The notes: generated from the letters alone by a model not told the origin. DNA of 64,000 nucleotides from Ottelia alismoides (GCA_037367405.1 JAZKJV010004140.1:248001-312000); one strand, 5' to 3'. Numbered from the stretch's first letter, positions 1 to 12,639 are shown. Numbers and translations: made by a program.

Positions 1-772
1 CCGATTTTCGTGAGATGAAATCATGAGATTAATTGCTAGGATCTTTGACATGGATTGAGAGAAGTACGCATCTCATCCATGTACTCGCAAGTAGAACTGG
101 CCAAAAGTAGACTGGGCCGAGGTTAAAAAACCTCTGTCCAAAGCCCGCTATGGTCCGACCCATGGCCCATTTCGTTCTTTTTTACATTGAATTTTTTAAT
201 GGTATTTAATATGTATAAATGATTTTATTAATATCATTTATACTTTATATAGCTAATATAAGTAATTTACATGTTACTTGACTTGTAAACTATTAAATTT
301 TATTTAAAAATAGTGTCTTATATGAAAAACTTGAAGTGTATCATATCAATACATATATTATTTAGCTCATATTAATGTACTTTTTATGTTTTGCAGGCCA
401 GGTCGGGCCGGCTCATGCCAAAATTTCTATCCCAAGCCAGACCTATGAGTGGGTTGGGCGATCTGGGTAGGCGGGCCCCCATCCTGTTGGCCAGGTATTC
501 TCACAAGCGTCTCCTCTATCGTGTCCGACTTAAGATAGGAGGTCTGTTACTTTAGAGACATCGATCATAACCACAATTCAATATGTATTCTTATATCTTC
601 TTTGTTGTCTTGATGAAATCATTCGAGAAGTGTTCTCGAATCATGCGATTTCATCTCTTTAATATTTTAATTTCTGCTCTCCCGAGTAATTAGTAAGACC
701 ATTTAGTCTTGATCGCACGGGATGAAATTTTCATGCTTTCATAATGTGTCAAGGCCTAAACACTAGCCTTTA
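1..772 (+). repeat. Copia-1 5' LTR, 3' portion
   Basis: This is the 3' part of an LTR whose start lies outside the window. It matches the end of the 3' LTR (about 27960-28304), including the stretches around 'actcgcaag', 'cgtctcctct' and 'atttcatctcttt'. It ends in CCTTTA at 772, where the 3' LTR ends CCTTCA, so the canonical CA has become TA. A MITE occupies 92-499. Confidence 0.8.
92..499. mobile_element. hAT-type MITE, 408 bp
   Basis: The insertion interrupts the Copia LTR between 'actcgcaag' and 'cgtctcc', which are contiguous in the related LTRs. It is flanked by an 8-bp duplication, CTCGCAAG (84-91) and CTCACAAG (500-507), with one transition. The ends are imperfect inverted repeats: TAGAACTGGCCAAAAG on the left, and AATACCTGGCCAACAG when the right end is read on the other strand. 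There is no coding capacity. An 8-bp duplication with short terminal repeats fits the hAT superfamily; that assignment rests on these two traits only. Confidence 0.7.
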
Positions 773-774
773 AG

Positions 775-791
775 TGGTATCAGACCAGGTT
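775..791 (+). other. Copia-1 primer-binding site (tRNA-iMet)
   Basis: TGGTATCAGACCAGGTT lies two bases after the LTR end. It matches the usual plant TGGTATCAGAGC site complementary to initiator tRNA-Met, with a one-base loss after CAGA. It fixes the element's direction as + and the 5' LTR end at 772. Confidence 0.85.
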
Positions 792-2091
792 AAAGTCTTG
801 GATATGATCCAAAACACTAGGTGAATGAGATTTTGTGTATCGGATGCATAGGGACTCATTGTTTTGCATGAGATGTAAGTTTTAAATTATTTTTTCGTTA
901 AGACAAATTTCCCTATTTATACACCGTTTGAACGTGTTTTCTGGATACTAAAATGTATTAAAAATTTCTAAATATTTCCCCAAAGAATTAACCATTTGTT
1001 GGCACCAAAAGGGCATGAATAAAATTCGAGAGGTCCCATAATAAAATTATTTTTGCATGAAATTATTTTTTTCTTATAGTCTTTGTATTAAGTAGGAAAT
1101 TAAATCATCAAATTTCTTGAATTTATTTCACATGATTCTGACTCCGTTTGCCCTAGATATTCATTATTTAGCGGAGACGGTCGGATGATGATTGGATCAT
1201 CAAGTCTTCTTTCTTAATGAGTTTATTGTTCAATGAAAATCATGTAAATTGTGAACTTACCTTGATTAAAATTAATACCTAATATTTATGAAAATAATTG
1301 ATTAAATATCAATGATCATTGAATGTATGTTTCATGACAAAACCCTAGTTTATCTTAGAATAGTTTTAGGACAACTTTTACATGCAAAACATGGTTGCTT
1401 GATATATCTAGAAAATTATGATCTCAAAAATGTTTTAAGATGCCTAGTACTTCTGAGAGATTACTATATAGTATAATACCGATCATCAAAGTTGATCGAT
1501 AAAACCGTAGGTACATTGACATTATTTTGTGTTGTTCTCAATCAGAATGGTGAAACCGCCTAGTCTAAGTATGCTGGATTGGTTTCTTAATTAACACCTT
1601 GCAAGTCAAGGAAATGCTCCCTTCCTGCATAACTCGAGTGTACTGGGTGGATCTACTTTTGAGGAAAGAATAACATGTGTAAGTCAAGTTGTACTCTAAT
1701 TATTAAAATACAAATAATACGTACTTGTGAGGGTATGTACTATATTGTAATATTAAGCAAACTCTAATTATTTATTGGTTGATTAAATTGGATTGATTAA
1801 TAATTTAACGTGATTAAATTAATTAGATCCAATTATAAATACTATATTATGAATAGAGTTGTAATTCCCTTGGAAGAATTAATTATGAGAATATGATGCA
1901 TAATAATTAATTAAATTTTGAATGAGATATGAAGGATCATATAAATGACATCCATGGTATCCCGTCAAGGTGATGGGTTCCGTCGCCATGGATTGTATGC
2001 AGAAAATACTTGTGCAAAGTGATAACTTCTACATACAAGCGCACATGGATCAGACTCTTTGCTTCTCTACAGAGTAAGATTGTATGCGTAG
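792..2091 (+). other. Copia-1 leader, non-coding
   Basis: AT-rich sequence between the primer-binding site and the Athila-1 insertion point. No reading frame or recognisable protein was seen. It is the expected position of a Copia 5' leader; gag remains resume only after Athila-1, at about 22080. Confidence 0.5.
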
Positions 2092-4554
2092 TGATGAAGC
2101 GATTTTTCCACGGTTAAATTGGTGTTTTCTTATCAAGTCATTGCAAAATATGTCGAAAAACCGCAATCGATCGAATGAAACTTAAATGAACCAACCTCAA
2201 TAGATGTATAGGGCAAGTCCGAGTATCGAAATCAGGGACTCGACGGAATTATCTCATGTAATTTATTCATTTCTGAATCTATATATTATATTGTGCTTCA
2301 CCTGAATATGTACTTGTTCTGATGTTTAGTATAATAAAAATACAATATGTAATAATGTTGAAATATGCATGAATATGCAAAGTATATTCTTTTTGGTGTA
2401 AAAGGATACTCTAAATGCAAGTGGCGGGTGCCTTAAGTTAAAATATAAGGTTTAAAATGGAAATCAAATTGTTTAGAGGAGACTTGTTATGCAATATGTG
2501 AATGAGAAAGGGCAAACATTAAGTTTAAAAGTTGATATCTTGCTTTAGAACTTAGATGTTTACATAAGTTGCAGTTTAGTTCAAAGTTTAGTAGAGAATA
2601 AAACATAATGCATTTCTTTACATTAAAAGCCCTTTTATGATGTGGACAATGAAGCGTATACTCCGTAATTGTCGACAGTTTAGTCCACAGGGAGGCAACG
2701 TTTGAATACAAACAGAGCATCTTGAGTAGTTGGTGATGATTGCCTGCAGGGTGTGTGAGTGGATGAAGCTCCAACATCCCTTCTAGTGACCTCAACGTGA
2801 CTGGAAAGAAGTTTAACAACTCTAACTTGTCAACTATGGCAACCGACCTTCGCTGTGAGAGACCAAGGAGGTGATGCTTCCTCCTTGCAGTGCCTTACAT
2901 GCAACAAGAGATAGTAGATCTATTGTAGCACCCGTCAAAATTCAAAGCAATCAGAAAGAAGAAGTCGTAAAATGGTGAATGATGAAGCTGGAGATGGTTG
3001 TATTGTCCTCAATGATGGGATGCACTTGCTGTTGTCACCAGCGAAATCCCAAGGCAATGGATGATGTGTATGGTAGTAGGTGAACAAAGGGTCGAGGGGA
3101 GACGAGTTCCTGCTCGACATCGGAGGTGGTGGGAGATTTGTGGCGTACGGTTGATGGGAGACATGCTGTTAGCTCGGTGGTGGAGATGGATGAAGGTGTG
3201 GAGATGGTCTGTGTGTTTGCACGACTCCAACTTGATGCCTCCGTCCATTAGTGTTTTGTGTCTATTTATAGATAAATGGTGAAGTTTCTAGAGAGCATGT
3301 ATGGTTGATGTAAATATCTTATCATCGAAGAAGATGAAGGGTCGTTTTAAAGCCCGAGACATGGTTGGAATAGACCACGAGAAATTGTTTTTTTTATACG
3401 TAAAAGGTAATTGTATTGAAACTTCACAAACGAAGAAACTTGTACAAGAATTTGCCACTCTGTGACGAGTTGAATTACATGAGTCCTATAAAGGAAGTAC
3501 CCGAGTAAAACAAAATCCCAGGTGCCATTAGTTTCTAAGTATCATCAGGAAGTCACGGGTGATGTTGGAGATTGTTTTTCTCATTTGTTCTGCCGATACA
3601 TAAGAAAGATGGAGAATGGATGATATACCACGTGTTCTATCGAGTACGTCGTCTGTAAAGGAAGTTGGAATGTCAAGGATGGTCTGGAGCAGATGGATAA
3701 TGGATGCATTAATTGCTTTCATGTCATCACAAGAAACAAGGGGTTATAATATATCTTGAATGGATTTGTCACATAGTGGGAAAGATGGCGGGGTTGTCCT
3801 TTGTTCTTGAAGGGCCGGGGGTGTTGTCGTGTAGTTGGTGTCGAGAGCATTGATTAATATATCCATTTCAAAATGTTGTTTGGGCATTTAGTAATGCAAG
3901 AGATGGCTTGCTAGGACGTCAAATATGGGATTTATTTAAATATTGATATATTTAATTCAGATTTTTTTTATAGAGGATGCAAATTTGGATCCATTGCCTA
4001 TATGCTTTTAATATGATATGATCTATCTACGTACATAATGGTATATATTATTATAAGCATGCATTTACTTCTATTCCCAAACTTGAAAGTTTTGTATAAT
4101 TATATGCAAGGAAGTGTTAATGTAGTGTGTATAGATGTGCACATGGATTTACAGTACGTCAATTGTTCATCTCTTTTTTTAGTTATACGATAGTGATAAT
4201 TTCATAGGTTGTATAAACTACTCATTTAATACGCTTAAAGTTGTGCTAGTGCATTTTCTTTATATCGAATTATATGTGTTTACTATTTTAGAATATGTAT
4301 GTTGCATGTAATATGTTTATATTCCCAAGGTTGGTTTAACAAGTGTATATGGAATTATTTTATCTTATGAATTATGATACAATATATGATTATTATTATT
4401 ATTACTATTACTATTATTTTGATAAGTTTATGTGTCATATGTTGTGATGAATGGAAATGTAAATTATTCATAAAATGTGATGAAGAATGCATGTGATTGA
4501 AGTCGATTTCCGCGTGATTCAATCATTTTATCATGACAAATCTATGATTCATCA
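2092..4554 (-). repeat. Athila-1 3' LTR
   Basis: 2463-bp repeat aligning with 19339-21588. On the - strand it starts TGATGAATCATAG at 4554 and ends with the complement of TG at 2092. It is about 210 bp longer than its partner because of several indels. It contains several short + and - strand open frames that also exist in degraded form in the partner LTR, so they are LTR sequence rather than genes. Confidence 0.88.
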
Positions 4555-4590
4555 CACCTCCATACTTAAATTTTGCTAGTCCTTTGCAAG
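4555..4590 (-). other. Athila-1 polypurine tract region
   Basis: Read on the - strand, the bases just before the 3' LTR contain AAGTATGGAGGTG. This parallels AAGTATAGGGGGG at the same place in Athila-2, and both are preceded by a similar 'actagcaaa' block. This is the expected second-strand priming site. Confidence 0.7.
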
Positions 4591-6280
4591 TTCTTACTTG
4601 AAACATATGATGTGGAAAGGAAGAATTTAAGTTCAGGATATGTTCTCCTTGAAGTCTAAGTTAAGGTTGCATGTGACAACTAGAGTGATTCATTCTTCAA
4701 GACTCATTAGATCTCACTTAGATTCGAGTATTTAGTTCAACAATCTTTGAGTTCCGCATGACTTTAATCAGTTTCAAAGTTTGATCAAGTCGGATCACCT
4801 TAATCAACTTCTTCAACAATCTTTGAGTTCCGCTTCCCCCCCCCCCCATACTTTTCTTCTTCTTCTTCTTTGTTGTCTTCAGCTTCTTCTTTTCTTTTCT
4901 TTTCTACTTTTTTTGGGTGGGCCCTTTGGCCTCTTTTTTTTTCTTCTTTTTTGATGGGTTCTTTGGCCTCTTTTAATAAACTCTCTTCCTTTCTTTTTTG
5001 GATTGGGCACAAAGTCGGTAAAACTTAGGTACACAAGTATTATTTTGGGTGTTGCTTTTCTTCTTGAAGGATTTGTATTTCTTTTAATAAGAAGTATGAT
5101 ATGTGATAGGAAAATGATATTGGCTATGTGGCTCAATGGTCAGGGCTCAGTTGATGACAAATCTAGACTTATAGAGGGTACGTTGTGTCCCCCAAATCTT
5201 CCTTCATTGAACTTCATCGACTTTAGATCAGGTTTAGGCATTGGTTAGGCTAAGTTGCAACCATTACCAAGAGGATAACTCCTTACACTAATTAGACCGC
5301 CACGGTTCCTCGAGCACCAAACCTCAGTCAAGTTTTGTGCATTGTGCAAAATGTTCAAAATATGTTCAAAAGTGAAGACTAACACATACTGATCATGATG
5401 ATCTAGTGGGCACAAATTTGGTCACCGGTAAAGTCAACGGAACTCAAAGATTAAGTCAGGATAGACATGAGGAACAAAAATACTCATTCCTAAGGGAATC
5501 CATTGAGAATGAAAGTAGATTTAGTCATCCCATGTCATGAACAGACTTAACTTAACCTCCCAAAGTATGGTGAAGGAAAGGGATAAAAAATTTAGGTATT
5601 TTTGAAAACTTGCAAGTTCTAGAATGACGGGGAATGCAAATGCTTCTTCTTCTTCTTCTTTTTAAAACTCTCTCTTATTTTGGAAAATAGTTATGCAATG
5701 CATTTTTATGGGTAAACTATGCAGTAATTGTTGAAAAGTTCTTCAAGGATTTGAATTTTTTCGGAAATTATTATGCAATGTAGATGCGATTGAAATATGC
5801 ACTAAAATGATTGATCATTGAAAGGGCTATTCATACCCCCATGCTTACAACATGCCATGTCCTAATGGTATATGCAAAGTGAAAACATAAAACCAAGATG
5901 TGGAGTGCAATGATTATGCAAGGTTTTTAATAGCTTTTGATATACTATTTTTTGTTTTGTTTTTTTTTCTTTTTTTTGTCTGATAATAATTTACATACAT
6001 TATTTTTATAGGTTTCTTATTATTATTTTGTAGGTTTATTTATTTATTAGTACTATTTGTAGGATCCCCTTCTTACGATTCTTATAGAAGCAATGTCTCA
6101 ACTATTTGCATAGGACCATCAGGTTCAACCATTGGTTTAAGTCTCTGTCCATTTACTCAGAATGTCACATTATTCTCATTATCAAATATTTCTAAAAAAC
6201 TATTATCAAAAACATTCTCAATTTGGTAGGGTCCTTTCCATTTTGATCTCAACTTACAAGGAAATAACTTCAGCTTAGCA
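4591..6280 (-). other. Athila-1 3' non-coding region
   Basis: Sequence between integrase and the purine tract. It has low-complexity tracts: 12 C at 4836-4847, TTC/TTTTC runs at about 4853-4995 and 5643-5660, and a direct repeat of about 20 bp near 4740 and 4813. The lysine- and glutamate-rich open frames on the - strand here are translations of these tracts. No env-like gene was recognised. Confidence 0.55.
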
Positions 6281-6678
6281 TCAAATAACTAGATCTTCTG
6301 ATCGACATGAAAATTCTTCTCGAAATGTTGGCATCGTGTCGTTTTTGATCTTTTCCTTATAGGTCAGATTGTTATCATAAGATTGGGATCTTAATTCCTC
6401 AAGTTTATATAAATCCAATAATATCTTCTTTCCAACTTCATTTAAATCCAAGTTACATTTCCTTATTGCCCATAAATATTTGTGATGGACTTCTATAGGG
6501 AGATAACAAGGTTTCCCATAAATGAGACGATATGGCTGACTAGTCTTTTCGATCCGATCTAACAAATTTTTGCAGTATGGTTTTGATTCCTTGATTTGAA
6601 AGTTCAGCCATTCCATTTGTTTGTGGGTGGTATGTTGTACTCCATTATTCTTCATCAATTTCTTAATAGATGCATTTA
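6281..6678 (-). pseudogene. Athila-1 integrase, C-terminal part
   Basis: Continuation of the integrase beginning at about 11827, separated by the CACTA element. Motifs include YRLIYGKPCYLPIEVHHKYLWA, a variant of the Athila block between the DDE core and the C-terminal domain, followed by 'LEELR' and 'YKEKIK'. The catalytic Glu region (PQTNGMAE-like) is readable near 6590-6620, but in another frame from the downstream block, so there is a frameshift at about 6560-6590. Inactive remnant. Confidence 0.8.
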
Positions 6679-7413
6679 TAACACTAGTAGAAATCACACA
6701 ACAGGCCACGACATGATACCATTGCTAAAAGGTCAATTACCGTGGCCTGAAATCATAGGTCACGGTAAAAATACTGTGGTTTAAACCTCCGTGACAAGAA
6801 GTTTACCGTGGCCAAAGCTTCCATTCATATGCCACCGTAAATTACCGTGACATAACATTTTTGGCCATGATAAATTACCGTGAAATAAACTCTTTATCAA
6901 CGGTAATATACCATGGCCTAATATCACTGACGACGGTAATTAAATAGTGGCCTAAAATTCTATGCCACGGTAAAGTAATCATGATATAAGATTATTGGCC
7001 ATGATCAATTACCGTAGTTGAAAATCATTGGCCACGTAAATTACAGTGACATAAAATTATAACCCACGATACATTAGCATAGATTACATCATTAGCCACA
7101 ATAGATTACCGTGGCAAATAAAATAAAGCCGTTAAAAAAAGATATTCTCACATTTTACAATCTTCTCTATTCTTACATAAATATTCAATTACTCACATTA
7201 TCAAACTAACACGCATATATTGATGTTCAAACACCCACATCGCCATAATATATAAGACATTCATAATAGTATGAATGTTTACAAAAGATACCATCAAAAC
7301 TATTATCCAATAAGTATAGAACTTAATAGGAAACTATATCTAAGTGACAATGCCAGACAAGTTTAGAAATTAAAATTAACAATCAATAAAAATAAGAGAA
7401 AACTATTATTCAT

Positions 7414-7581
7414 CTAAAGCTCATCCAACTCTGCATCATTGTCTTTGGTTATCAGGTGTTCCATCTTTTCCTCCACCCCGTACTTTAGATGAAGAGCATT
7501 CTCACGGTGATCGACTTCTGGCTTTAGCTGAGAAAGTATGTGCTTGATTCAGTATTTCCACTGCATGTCATATAATAACGC
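7414..7581 (-). pseudogene. Possible terminal exon carried by the CACTA element
   Basis: On the - strand an acceptor (TTGCAG) precedes 168 bp that read as 55 codons plus TAG with a single internal TGA at codon 11, where TGG is the likely ancestor. The C-terminus is rich in Glu, Asp and Lys (ending NDAELDEL). The protein is not recognised. It could be the last exon of the CACTA's own gene, a captured host gene fragment, or chance. Confidence 0.4.
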
Positions 7582-9073
7582 CTGCAATTCACTAAATCAA
7601 AACTAATTAATGACAAAATTAAGCATGAGAATTTACATATACAATAATATTATCAGTCACTAGAGCTAATATTTGTGACAAGAGAAATCCAGATGTTGTA
7701 ATCAATCAGTCCACCAGAACGAAAAAGCCATCCACAACAAATTTATTCTGAGTTTAACAAACCTTGACCAGAATAATCTACTAAGTACCTACAAGAATTT
7801 TCAGTTTAAGTGCAAATTCTTATGAATGATATCATCTAAGATTTAAAATTTGCTTGAAAAGATAAACCATATAACACACCATACAACTTCTGGTGTACAT
7901 GTATTTTGAATTTAAAACTGGATCTAAACAAATGGAAACTCACTCAAACTCGTTGATTTTAAGTTTGACTTAGATAAAATAGTCAAATAATAAAGGTCAA
8001 AATTCTAGAATCTTTGTTCAGCTCTTGGTGCAACTCAAAACATAAAGTTGTTAAGCTCCTTATTGAAATGTGATGGAGAATTCAAAATTCCAAATGATCA
8101 GCATCGTGATAGACCTCTAGAATCGTCGTTCATATAATACATATTAGTACCTACACGACACAGTAGAATGCCATTGATGAGGTCATAAAAAGAGGTTTGA
8201 AAACATTATACAACTTCTATACAGGTTCACGAATATTTGGTATATTTCAACGCATCCCATTGGATGTTAACGATCTAAATACATGCAGAGCTAGGGATGA
8301 TTTTCAATGGATGAGTACTTTTGTCTCATCAATATGCTATATGTAACGTTTGGACAATAACTCTTGGTTCTGTGGAATGTGTTCATATAAACTTCAAGTA
8401 ACTACAACTATGCTTGTTGAAGTAAAATTACTTAAATCTACCAATGAATAGTGTTACCAAAGCCACTACAAAATTTTGAAGTAAAATTTCTTGTACATGT
8501 TTTTCACTCATATATTTTGGAAATATGATGCATTCATATTCATTAACATACGATAATGTTTTATTGGATAATGCAAAAATAAATAAAAGTATAAAGATTT
8601 TATATAAAGTAATGAATTTTGATTATATATGTTTAAGTGTCTTTGATGAATTTGTGAACCTGCATATAAGCTCCGTTTAAGCGGAACGTTCCATATATTT
8701 GAAATACATAATGAAGCCAAATATTTTTGTAAAGATTAAATATGCACTTCAAAATTGATACTATTGGTTTTAGCATATGGTGTTAAAATTCATTGTTAAA
8801 TTATTTTTTGCAATGTGAAGCAGTTATCTTCATCTTTCGCAAAAAAAGAGCCCAACATAGCAATGTTCAGCCGAGTACATACTAAGATGGGGTAGCATCC
8901 TCCTACCCAACATGCTGGGCAAGGAAATAAGAAACTTGTTCCCAAGGTTAGATATTAAACATCACAGCTTTTGAAAAAGCTAACCAACCAACTTACAACC
9001 AACACAAGTATTTGGGCATAATGATGATACATGCTACATATCAAATTGCACGCAAGATATAAGTGATGCTAAC

Positions 9074-9154
9074 CTGAATTAATAATGATTGGTGAGCTTG
9101 GCGACAATGTCGAATTGAAGGATATTGAACTTGATAGTGGCCTTGGTGCTTTCC
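9074..9154 (-). pseudogene. Possible internal exon in the CACTA element (27 codons)
   Basis: On the - strand, CCACTTATAG (acceptor) and CAG|GTTAGC (donor) bound 81 bp, a multiple of three, open in phase 0. Its phase agrees with the candidate exons at 7414, 9299 and 10419. Product not recognised. By-eye splice-site calls are weak on their own. Confidence 0.3.
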
Positions 9155-9298
9155 CTATAAGTGGTGACAAAGAAAAAAATATAAAATAAATAAAGCAATC
9201 CACTTTGAATACCAAGACATATCATTGTAGTTAAGCTGGCTAGTAGAAGGTATATATAAGTATGAAAAGGAAGCACAATTATTAGTTATTGATCTTAC

Positions 9299-9340
9299 AT
9301 ATGTGCTCCGAAGAAGTTGTTTCACCGATGTCCTTAGCCC
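9299..9340 (-). pseudogene. Possible micro-exon in the CACTA element (14 codons)
   Basis: On the - strand it is bounded by TATTTTAG and GTAAGATC, both good splice consensus sequences; 42 bp, open in phase 0. It would lie between the candidate exons at 10419-10496 and 9074-9154. Product not recognised. Confidence 0.28.
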
Positions 9341-9458
9341 CTAAAATAGATACAAAAACTCATTTAGGATAAGATACATAATTAAGTTGTATCAACTTTT
9401 CGGAGAATTTTTAAGGTGAGATACTAAAATTTGCTTGGTCAAATTATCATTAAACAAA

Positions 9459-9538
9459 TATAACACGCGCTAAGGAAAAGAGATAAGTACGTAATGAATA
9501 TAACACGCGCTAAGGAAAAGAGATAAGTACGTAATGAA
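9459..9538 (+). repeat. 40-bp tandem duplication inside the CACTA element
   Basis: Two adjacent copies of a 40-bp unit containing 'taacacgcgctaaggaaaag' (at 9461 and 9501), identical by eye. A local recent duplication with no recognised function. Confidence 0.85.
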
Positions 9539-10418
9539 TGATATCGAAATCTATTTGTTTTTTATAAGTTTCATCCCAATACACGTGCTTATGTTAATAG
9601 TAAGTTGTTTCCATAGAGAAATATCACCCCACTAATAGAGTCAAACTGCGATATTTGATAACAGAATTACTTGACTGAAGATGCCATAATCCTGACATGA
9701 ATACTTTCTCATCTCAGTCCATAGAAACACTATCATAAGATAAAATTCAGTTATAAACATGACTCACTTAACAACACAGAATTTGGCCAAAATTTAATTA
9801 AATCTATAAATCGTTGCAATGATACATCTACCAGTAGATGCAACTTCAGAAAAAAGTAGTAATGCTCTGTTGTATGGTAGTTCTTAAAATACCGAACTTT
9901 AATTGCATTCTCATAACTTGAGCCACTAATGCGCGCTAGTAACACATGCAACAACATGAACCAAAAATCATGACTTTAAATTTAATATAACCATACAACA
10001 AATAAAATCACAATAATCACAGGTTCATACCATAAATTTTGATTGGTGATTCTTGTCAAAATAGTTAAAACTACATTCCAGATCCCATAGAGGTAATGCA
10101 AATTATAATTTTATTTTAAATTGCAAATACCATTATCATTCATTAAAGCAGATCTACACATAAGCATTTCAGATATGGTTTAAGGGATCAAATAGGCTTC
10201 AACATCAAAACTGCATTTTTGATTTATCAACCTTCGTTAAATTTAAGCAAAATTGCTAGTCACAAATTTTAGTCGATTCCAAGATATTAACAAAAACAGG
10301 AGTGGGTAATGCAGAGTAAGCGCGTAGCAATCTTAAATTAAAAACATTACAGTTAACTATTGAAATAACTTGACAAAAGTTTTTAGATAATAAAAGAGCA
10401 GCCAGCACTTTCGAATAC

Positions 10419-10496
10419 CTTAGTTGCTTCCTCTACACAACCACATTGGAACAAATGTCTACAAACTGCTACTGCTCATGGAGTCCACTTCCAAAC
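10419..10496 (-). pseudogene. Possible internal exon in the CACTA element (26 codons)
   Basis: On the - strand an acceptor (TTTTTTCAG) and a donor (CTAAG|GTATTC) bound 78 bp, readable in phase 0 with one TGA where TGG is plausible. The end reads CRHLFQCGCVEEATK. Not assigned to a family. Upstream on the same strand (about 10860-11110) is a pyrimidine-rich, 'aaaccctag'-containing stretch resembling a plant 5' untranslated region. Confidence 0.33.
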
Positions 10497-11367
10497 CTGA
10501 AAAAATGTCATCGACAAGCACCATAAGACAATCCCCATGTAATGTCATAATACATATCATCTGTAATTGTTACACATGATTTTATATGAGGCACTAAAGA
10601 TTACGGGTTAAAAGATAATCAAGAGCATCGCGGCTTGGGCCTACAATGGGAATGAGGTATTTTTGTGTTGAGACATTTGCTCAAAAAAAGCAAAGATATT
10701 CTATCACAGCTTGGGATGTTTACTCTTAAAATTGCATCATATTATCAAATTAGAAAACATATGGATATATGAATTAAACAAGAAAAGCAACCTAAATCTT
10801 TTTATAATGATGAGAAAGGAGGCACATTAGCATCCGCAAGTTGTAGGAGGGAGAAAAGTTGATGATGACCTAGATGTTGTCGTTGACGGCATGGGGATGA
10901 AAATAGAAACGGAGAATAGATTGAGAGGGCATGGTGATGTCGATCATGATGTTTTGCGAGTAGAGGAGGAGGATGTTAGAGGGCACACAAAGAGGGGAGA
11001 ACTAGGGTTTTGGGATAGGATGATTCCGAATAAATGGGACGTCCATGAGGAGATAGATTCGAGAGAAAGAAGAAATTAGGGACGAGGGAAAAATGGGCAG
11101 CAAATGGGGTTTTCATTTCATTTCGGTGACGTGTTTTAGTGATGTCAAATTTCCCGCAGGTATTATACATACGCCACGATAAAGTTACTGGAACCTAAAC
11201 CTAAAAACCATGGTTATATTACCATGGTATCATAACAATGGCCACAAAAATTACCGTCACCAATAGGGTTAGACCACGGTAAATTACTGTCGCTAATACT
11301 TTTTAGCCTCGGTCTAATATACCGTAGCCTGATTGTGTGGCCAATATACTCTTTTTTAGTAGTGTAA

Positions 11368-11830
11368 AATGGCTTCCTCCATCACTTATGATTGCTTTAG
11401 ATAGTCCAAATCTTGCAAAAATATCATTTAAAAATTTAACAATAGTCTTGCTATCGACAATACGTGTAGGGATCGCCTCCACCCATATGGAAACATAGTC
11501 AACGGCTAGGAGAATATATTGATACCCATGCGACCTTGTGAATGGTCCCATAAAATCAATTCCCCAAGTGTCAAAAATTTCAACTATATGGATTGGTGAT
11601 AATGACATCATATCTCGATGTGTCATATTACCTGAGGTTTGACATGTTGGGCATGACAATACAAATTGATGAGCATCCTTAAATATTGTAGGCCAGTAAA
11701 ATCCACATTGTAGAACTTTGGTTGCAGTACGTTTCCCAGAATGGTGTCCTCCACACCCAAATGTATGGCAGTGAGCAAGGACGCTAGGGATTTCAGTCTT
11801 GGGAAAACATCGTCTCCATATAAGCATGTG
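11368..11830 (-). pseudogene. Athila-1 integrase, N-terminal zinc-binding and catalytic part
   Basis: The frame includes the integrase HHCC zinc-binding region (the CHTFGCGGHHSGKRTATKV block, then SCPTC) and the first two catalytic Asp residues, in WGIDFMGPF and IISDGGSHF. The CACTA insertion cuts the gene a few codons after the second Asp; the rest is at 6281-6678. Integrase would insert the cDNA into host DNA; this copy is inactive. Confidence 0.88.
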
Positions 11831-11852
11831 CCTTCTTTAAATAGGAGTGGGT

Positions 11853-12425
11853 CTACCCATGATAAAATCGGACCATAGAAATGATTCTATCCTTTTTGTG
11901 TTTAGGCCAATGATCAGGCAGTTTGGAAATGGCCAAGTAATTTACTAGGTCTGCATACCATGGTATTTGATAAACAAAAAGGATGGATTCATTGGGAAAG
12001 GTCTTAGAGATTGGTAGTGAAGATTCAGAGGTTGACTCATGAAGATAGGGTTTCGGTAGCCTAGAGATGGTCAACGAAGACATTCCTAGCTCCTTCTTTG
12101 TCTTTAATATCGATATCAAATTCTCGTAGCAGGAGGATCCACCTAATAAGTCTGGGCTTAGCATCTTTCTTTTTAAAAAGATATTTTAATGCGGAGTTAT
12201 CTGTATAGATGATGAAATGTGTTCCTAAAAGATATGATCGATTTTTTTCCAATGAAAAGACAACAACCAGCAACTCTTTCTCAGTAACAATATAATTATT
12301 TCATGCATCATCTAAAGTTTTGCTGGCGTAATGGATGGCATAAGGTTTGCCATCCTTTCTTTGTCCAAGAACTACCCTAATGGCGAAATCCGATGCATCA
12401 TACATTATTTCAAAATCCAATGTCC
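11853..12425 (-). pseudogene. Athila-1 RNase H and linker to integrase
   Basis: RNase H pieces in two frames: a catalytic-Asp block at about 12360-12420 (YDASDFAI, then VLGQRKDG), the [13 protein letters not shown] block and [17 protein letters not shown] at 12061-12273, then a linker to integrase at 11853-12164. A frameshift lies near 12280-12300 and another near 12060-12160. The intact LGQRKDG supports glutamine as the ancestral residue at the amber codon found at the same place in Athila-2. Confidence 0.82.
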
Positions 12426-12639
12426 AATCGGGGTTGTAATACAAGTGCTTCAGTGATTGTTTGCTTCAACAATGTAAATATTGTAAGGCTTCATTAGTGA
12501 TTTGAAATTATTTATCTTTTTCTAGCAGCTTGGTAAGTGGTCGGGCTATTTTTGAAAAGTCTTTAATAAATCGTATGTAAAATCCTACATGCCCTAAGAA
12601 GGATCGAACACCCTTGATAGAGGTTGGGGGATTCATATG

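Larger units (their letters stand above)
6682..11364. mobile_element. CACTA (En/Spm-type) non-autonomous DNA transposon, 4683 bp
   Basis: Left end CACTAGTAGAAA at 6682; the right end read on the other strand is CACTACTAAAAAAG at 11364. The flanking 3-bp duplication is TAA (6679-6681 and 11365-11367), the CACTA size. Both subterminal regions carry many copies of TTACCGTGGCC and its complement in both orientations (about 6735-7120 and 11165-11340), as expected for transposase-binding arrays. No transposase frame was found. It interrupts the Athila-1 integrase just after the second catalytic Asp. The interior contains possible exons on the - strand (separate entries). Confidence 0.9.

Noticed and set aside
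4800..5136. Lys/Glu-rich - strand open frames
   Set aside because: Direct translation of CTT/TTTTC low-complexity tracts in the Athila-1 3' region.
9074..9276. Single continuous - strand frame through 9074-9276 as an ordinary gene
   Set aside because: The upstream half is T-rich intron-like sequence ending in a splice acceptor; only the 81-bp phase-0 segment is retained as a candidate exon.
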